Assembly: GCA_002633005.1 (NCBI GenBank)
Contig: NMRA01000639.1
Span: forward strand, 139,609-203,608
Origin: Phoronis australis
Taxonomy: Eukaryota > Phoronida > Phoronidae
Reading direction: 5' to 3'
DNA length: 64,000 nucleotides
The notes beneath the pieces were generated by a model. It was not told the DNA's origin, did not search any database, and was given only the letters and a program-made list of their open reading frames with translations. Below are positions 58,897 to 64,000 of this stretch, piece by piece; within the stretch, counting starts at the first letter, position 1; each line of letters opens with the position of its first letter. A program made the translations under genes and the position numbers.

Positions 58897-61800
58897 TTAT
58901 GATGGGTTTTTTAGAATACGTTTTTGTCTGAAGTCGTAGACAGATCGACAGAGAAATACTGTCTCGTCATCGACCTCGGCTGGCGGGAGTCGACTTGAGC
59001 GGGGATACGGTGTCTGTGACAGGGGTACTACGCATGGTCTACAAGGCTGGGACTGTTCCAATCTTCTTTGCTCACTCTTGTACCTGTAAGCAGACAGTGA
59101 AGACAATACTATAAATGAAAGATGTCTAAAAGAAAATTTTAAATCTATCGACCATATTGAAAATAAGTTCGATAGCTTCAATGGTTAAAGGTGGAACTAA
59201 AGATGAAAAACATGGCTCATAAAGAATAGATGCAGGCTTATCCCGAGGGGGGTCCACTATAGGGGCCCACAAAACAACTGATGTAGGCTTATCACAAGGG
59301 GGTCCACTAAATGGGCCCACAAAACAACTGATGCAGGCTTATCCCGAGGGCATCCACTATATGGGCTCACAAAACCTTCCAATGCACAAACAGTACAAGT
59401 AATCTGACAAAATACTCTTATCATAACAGCTCGTTCTGGTAATAGCAAAAATGAATGGTAATAAGTATAAAGACTGCAAAATTTTAATTACAGAATGGCT
59501 TAGCCAGCATACTTACTTCCCCTTCATTCTCGGTCATCAGGGGAGACTACTCTGGCAATGAATTTGGTTTCCGCCCAACTCTCATGCTGGGGAATTCCGG
59601 ATGATTTTCACTTGGCTTGTACTGCACACGCACAAAATGACCCGGCACATTACAGGATAAAAGTATTCAGACAAGTGTTTCCTGTCAAGATGGCTAATTC
59701 TGCTCAGAGCAAAATGACGGACGGCTATTACGATGGGGAATGCCACTCGCACACAATGACAGAGAATTCCAGGTTCGATTTTTTAAATTAATTTTGGTGT
59801 GCGCAACACAGACTCTTGTAAAACCAGATGAAATAGTGCAAGACGACTCAGTTACCTGGCAAACTCACAAGGTGTGAGTACATAGGCCTTGTCTTCGATA
59901 CACGCCACGCTCGTCTCGTCCCAGTGTTTGGAAGTGAACAGCTCCTGGTGCACATGGTAAGCTAATCGCCCGGCGTCCGTGTGTTCAGGTCGGTAGTACC
60001 ATAACACGCTCATCATCTTCTCGTCTGCAGGTAGACAACACACCTGAGCTGAGAGGCCAGGATGACAGACAAAGGTTACGTTTACAGCTAAGGACTTTTA
60101 CCACCCTTTTAATCGTGTTTCCTGGCTATTTTACATAGATTCTACAGGACACTAAGATTCATTTTCTGAATGTGATTATTCTTTGTAAATGTTCAATAAA
60201 AACCAGATGAAAGTTTTAATAGTCATTTTCTTCACTACCCTATCAAGTCAAAACACTTTCTTGCTGGTTAAAAGATAACTACGAGAGCAAAAGTATTCCA
60301 CATCACCTGAGTTCGGTGGAGTATGCATCGGCTCATCAGATAGTCCAGGATTATATAAGGCAAGAAAATTCAATTCTTAGCGGGTAACAAAATGACACAT
60401 AGAGTTAAATTTCAAATGGTAAATTGCAGTGACGATTAAAGTAGAAAAAGAGATAACGATTATGACATCTATAAAAATTAATTATTTTACTCAAGGCAGC
60501 TTGTACCAAATTTTAGAACTGGGGAATATTGGCCAGCCCAAGTTCAAGAATTATGATCAACCACAAACATCATTCTCCCCCATGTTACACGCAATGGGCT
60601 TTTTTGACAAATGTTTGAACTACCCAGTTTATTTTCAGACTCTGTTGATCCAAAATGCAGTGTTTGATATTTGAGAAATATGAACACCAAAACCACTCAG
60701 GTCTCAATCTTCAGAAAACAAGTAAATTCAATTCCAGCTTGAATTTCCGTGTCTCAAATTTAGAGACTGCGCAAACTGGAGGAATTTTTACTGTACAAGG
60801 AAGTTATTTTCCATTTTCACACTTACTGTCTTGTGGATTCTCCCAGAGAGCTGCAACCTTTGCAACGTATGGCACATCCGACTTGCGAGGCCCAGAACAG
60901 ATAAGTACGCAGTCTCGCACACTGACGGTATCACCGTTCTTATGTCGCATACAAGGATAGCACCGTCGCTCAACGACTTGTTCGTCTGCCTATAAATGGA
61001 GACAATGTGCTTTTAATGTTTACAAACCAAATACAGTAATGATGTCTTTTCAACTGAGAATTCTACTAAGCTGTACATTATAGTAACTAAAACTTTAAGC
61101 AAATTAAACCAGTCAGTTATGTTGAAATAAACTTGAAAACAGAAGTTCTCTACCGGAAACTTTCATAGTAAATGTCGCCCGATGGGTGATTTATTTAAAG
61201 TGCGAAAGTATCCAACACTGAAAATATATTCTGGAAAGCATTGTAGTTTTTCACCCAATTATTTGCCAAGTGAAACAACCTGCCTCCCCCAATCTAGAAA
61301 TCGAACCTAAGATCTCCCATATACTAGCTCCAGACGTGTTTCCCCAGGGTTTCAAAAGGAACGCGGTGGTGAATCGTTGCAACAGATGCGGAGCGCCGTG
61401 ATATCAAGGTATGATGAGTTTTGAATCATTCTAACGTATTTCAATCACCATTTCAAGTTGCATTAGGAAGCGAACACGCCAGGACAGGACAATTTAATAA
61501 TCCATTCGATGCAGACAACTAGGCCTACTGAAATAACTAGACTGGTCCATGGTTTATCAAACTATTGACTATTTCGTGCAATATAATTCACATTGTTATA
61601 CGACCTCTTTTTATAAACGTGAACACAATAAAATGCCATAAACTGATTATGTTTAACAAGAGGAAAAGTTCAAAATTGGACTTTAATCACTCCTTCCCCG
61701 GTTCAAACCGCATTGATTGAAGGGCAAGATTACAAGTGGCGCGGCCAGAAAGAAGCGTGGCGGGCCACAAAGATATTTGCACCTATGGGAAACGCTACAC

Positions 61801-64000
61801 ACTGACCATTGAGCTGTCATGACCAGAAAGAGACAATACATTTCACATAATGCTAGTTACTGAGTCCATACACTCAGGAATGGCACCATAGTAAAATTCA
61901 CTTGATGAGAAATTTATTTACAGTGCGAAAGTATTTCTGGAAAGCATTGTTACTTAGTTCTTCATCTAATTACTTTTAGGCTTTATTTGCCTGTCTAAAA
62001 AACTCAGTAATTGAAGATCTGGAATTGTATTTGGGAGATCCTGGGTTGGGACAGATGTGTTTTTCACAATTACAAGAAGAGCCTATACAATTAGGTATAT
62101 CAGGACACATTATTGGAAAAATTGCCTATGTTCAGGAAAGTGTTTTTCCTTACTTGAATATGGTGTCAAACACTTTAAAAAGTGTTTGACACCATATTTA
62201 TGTAAGGAAATTTTAGATCCGATTTCAGTGTATCCAACTTTTAACTCAGTAGCCTGAGAAAACTTCTTCAGAGGGTTGCACAACTTTATCAAGCCAATGG
62301 TCTTTTTTGGGTAACTATGCAAACGTCTCCTTTCCAATAACAGCCCAAGAGGACCGTACACCAGAATTCATCCATGGCCCATTGATAACATATGAATATT
62401 ACATTAGTTAATATCACACATTTCTCGACACAAAAAAGAAATGTATCTCAATATCAACAATGGCACACAAATGGTCAAGACCTACCAAAGATGGAATTTT
62501 CTTCAGAACAGCCTCCCCCTGCCAGCTCCATGGAGTTCTGTTTCTCGGCCCTTTTTTCTTCGCTACAGGATTGGCTTCTTTAGTTGTCTCATTCTCTAAC
62601 CCTGTATCCTTCTTCTTGCTCCTCTCCTTTGACTTTAACACCTTCTGGTCTAAGCTCTTATCACCTTTCAATGTTGCACTCTTCTTTATAGACTTTTGGG
62701 AGGCTTTCGATTCAACGGACTCGCGTTCCTTGGATTGTTTACTGCAATGCTTTTTCACGTTCTTTGGCTCAATGGCAGTGTGGGATATTAGGTGTTTCTG
62801 TTCTGCACAATGGGCCGGTGGGAAAGGTCTAATGGCCACAGGGTGTTGGATTAGGCAAGCGTCGCGGCTAGCCTGAAGCATAGACCCCGCCTGATCAGGA
62901 AGAGCCTGAATCAGAGGTCCTGCTGGCTGGAAAAAACCTGAAATGATCACGTCACATTAACATGCAGCATTAGTGTGAACTGAACAGTGGACATTTCGAC
63001 AAAGCTAAGTTGCAAATCATTTGCAATTTGACGCGATTTTAGAGATACATCTCCAGGCTGTTTTATTGAATACAGGTATGTCCTTGTTACATATCAATAC
63101 ATCAAGAGTAGAAACAGAACATCAGCATGGCGGCATTTGTGTGATAAGGGACCAAGGTCCCAGTTGGGCAGATAATTATAAATAACATGGACATGCAATG
63201 ACCATTGATATCCTTAATCCAATAGATATAGTGCACTACAGTCATACCAGAGCTTAGAAATAACCTACATTAAAAGTGTAGGAAGGTTTTCCTTTTTGTG
63301 GAGCAAAGAAAAAGCGAGTGCACCCTGATTACCACCTGTTTGTGCCCAGGATGGAAATAGTTTCACCTCCCTCTACAGTCAGCACCTGTTTCACCTGCCT
63401 CTGCAGTCAGCACCTATTTTGCTCAACTATGGTTGCCACTACCTTTCATCGCCTCTTAAGCATCATCTAATACACCTTTAAGCCATTCAAGAAGCATTTC
63501 TCTTAAACAGTCTGTTCAGTGAGTGGGACGTGCTGTCCCCCCCTGGACGCCCACTTCTAATGCCTCCGAAAGTACTGCAGTGAGTAATTTCACAATATCA
63601 TAAAGAGGCAGACATAACTTCGTCGCAACAATACAATCACTACTTCACATACCTTGTTGGTAGACTGACGGATAACCTGGCACGGAGAATGCACTTCTGT
63701 AGCCTGGCATCATCGGCAGGTTGGTTATACTGCCAATTCCACTGACAGTGTATGACTGGAACTGCGAGCTGGGCACAATAGGGGGCACTGGTGTACACTG
63801 GTAGCTAGCCATGGTGATAGCAGGTTGTGGATGCATCGGTGGTGGCATTTGGGGTGTCGGTGGCAGTAGATCAGTCTTGACAGGACTAGGCCCCAGACTA
63901 GACGATTGCTGCAATAGGCTGAGGTTGGTCCAATGAATGGTGTTCTCCGATTGCATCATTGGTCGGTTATCACATAACATCATCATGTGTCCCGTGGCCA
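58897..64000 (-). CDS. BAHD1: BAHD1-like bromo-adjacent homology protein (3' five coding exons, partial)
   Basis: Exons in transcript order: 64000-63653 (open at the window edge), 62937-62486, 60989-60827, 60024-59856 and 59083-58897; all phases agree. The first two encode a Pro/Met/Gln-rich, then Lys/Ser-rich (KSKERSKKKDTG), probably disordered region ending PWSWQGEAVLKKIPSL. The BAH domain spans the last three exons: NGDTVSVRDCVLICSGPRKS, PYVAKVAALWENP, EKMMSVLWYYRPEHT, SVACIEDKAYVLTPCEFAR and ETVFLCRSVYDFRQKRILKN. Human BAHD1 has the same order (VRDTVLLKSGPRK, PYVAKISALWENP, LLWYYRPEH, SVACIEEKCYVLT, LVFLCRHVYDFRHGRILKN) and also ends just after the BAH domain. Family knowledge: BAHD1 is a nuclear reader of H3K27me3 that promotes heterochromatin and silencing with HDAC complexes. 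The 5' exons lie outside the window. Confidence 0.93.
59231..59380. repeat. 50-bp tandem repeat, three diverged copies
   Basis: The unit TGCAGGCTTATCCCGAGGGG plus GTCCACTATAGGGGCCCACAAAACAAC appears with starts at 59231, 59282 and 59332. It lies in the last BAHD1 intron and explains the repetitive minus-strand open frames there. Confidence 0.8.
61180..61350 (+). repeat. Dispersed repeat in a BAHD1 intron, copy 1
   Basis: It shares GTGCGAAAGTAT and TTCTGGAAAGCATTGT, with related flanks, with 61905-62070 in the same orientation. The right part contains GAAATCGAACCTAAGATCTC, which on the minus strand resembles a tRNA B box, so a SINE origin is possible. Confidence 0.4.
61905..62070 (+). repeat. 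Dispersed repeat in a BAHD1 intron, copy 2
   Basis: Counterpart of 61180-61350: GATGAGAAATTTATTTACAG, GTGCGAAAGTAT and TTCTGGAAAGCATTGT in the same order. No coding potential is visible. Confidence 0.4.
62145..62210. repeat. Near-perfect 66-bp palindrome
   Basis: The arms at 62145-62176 and 62179-62210 are 32 bp each with only two mismatched pairs, separated by AA. The inner 20 bp (AATATGGTGTCAAACACTTT, 62157-62176) match perfectly. It would form a long hairpin in DNA or RNA. It lies in the BAHD1 intron just downstream of the repeat at 61905-62070. Confidence 0.95.

Overview
The window reads as invertebrate animal nuclear DNA, most likely a non-vertebrate deuterostome such as a hemichordate, amphioxus or echinoderm; that placement is inference. 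The genes are split by GT..AG introns of about 0.1 to 7.4 kb. Their proteins align closely to vertebrate families by eye, the sequence is AT-rich, and there are tRNA-derived SINE-like and MITE-like repeats. Three single-N joins (10542, 39888, 42481) and one N gap (45150-45897) mark a draft assembly. I rebuilt the genes by joining open frames at splice sites and checking that intron phases agreed.

Layout, left to right. (1) <1-295, minus: N-terminal exon of an unidentified gene, head to head with (2). (2) 2061-11119, plus: an EGLN/PHD HIF prolyl hydroxylase, eight coding exons, 441 aa, with an N-terminal MYND finger, a complete 2-oxoglutarate/iron centre and a non-vertebrate C-terminal extension. 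(3) 11120-22194: no gene recognised; one MITE-like element at 19043-19350. (4) 22195-30500, plus: a two-exon SERTA-domain gene closest to vertebrate SERTAD4. (5) 34046-35332, minus: an intronless, intact JNK-derived pseudokinase that has lost essentially every catalytic motif. (6) 35908-41625, minus: a three-exon CEBPZOS-like small mitochondrial protein whose first exon is present twice because of a 1.86-kb duplication joined at an N. (7) 43463-56442, plus: SLC30A6 (ZnT6), about twelve coding exons, with a His-rich tail. Its first intron holds the N gap and, on the minus strand, a promoter with a TATA box and a cluster of heat-shock elements. (8) 58897->64000, minus: BAHD1-like gene, five 3' coding exons including the whole BAH domain.

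The genes do not form a pathway. EGLN (oxygen sensing), ZnT6 (Golgi zinc loading), BAHD1 (heterochromatin), SERTAD4 and CEBPZOS are housekeeping or regulatory genes kept in ancient linkage. The most unusual items are the JNK-like pseudokinase, the heat-shock promoter hidden inside the ZnT6 intron, and short tandem duplications (27, 54, 38 and 38 bp) that each copy a splice site of EGLN or ZnT6.
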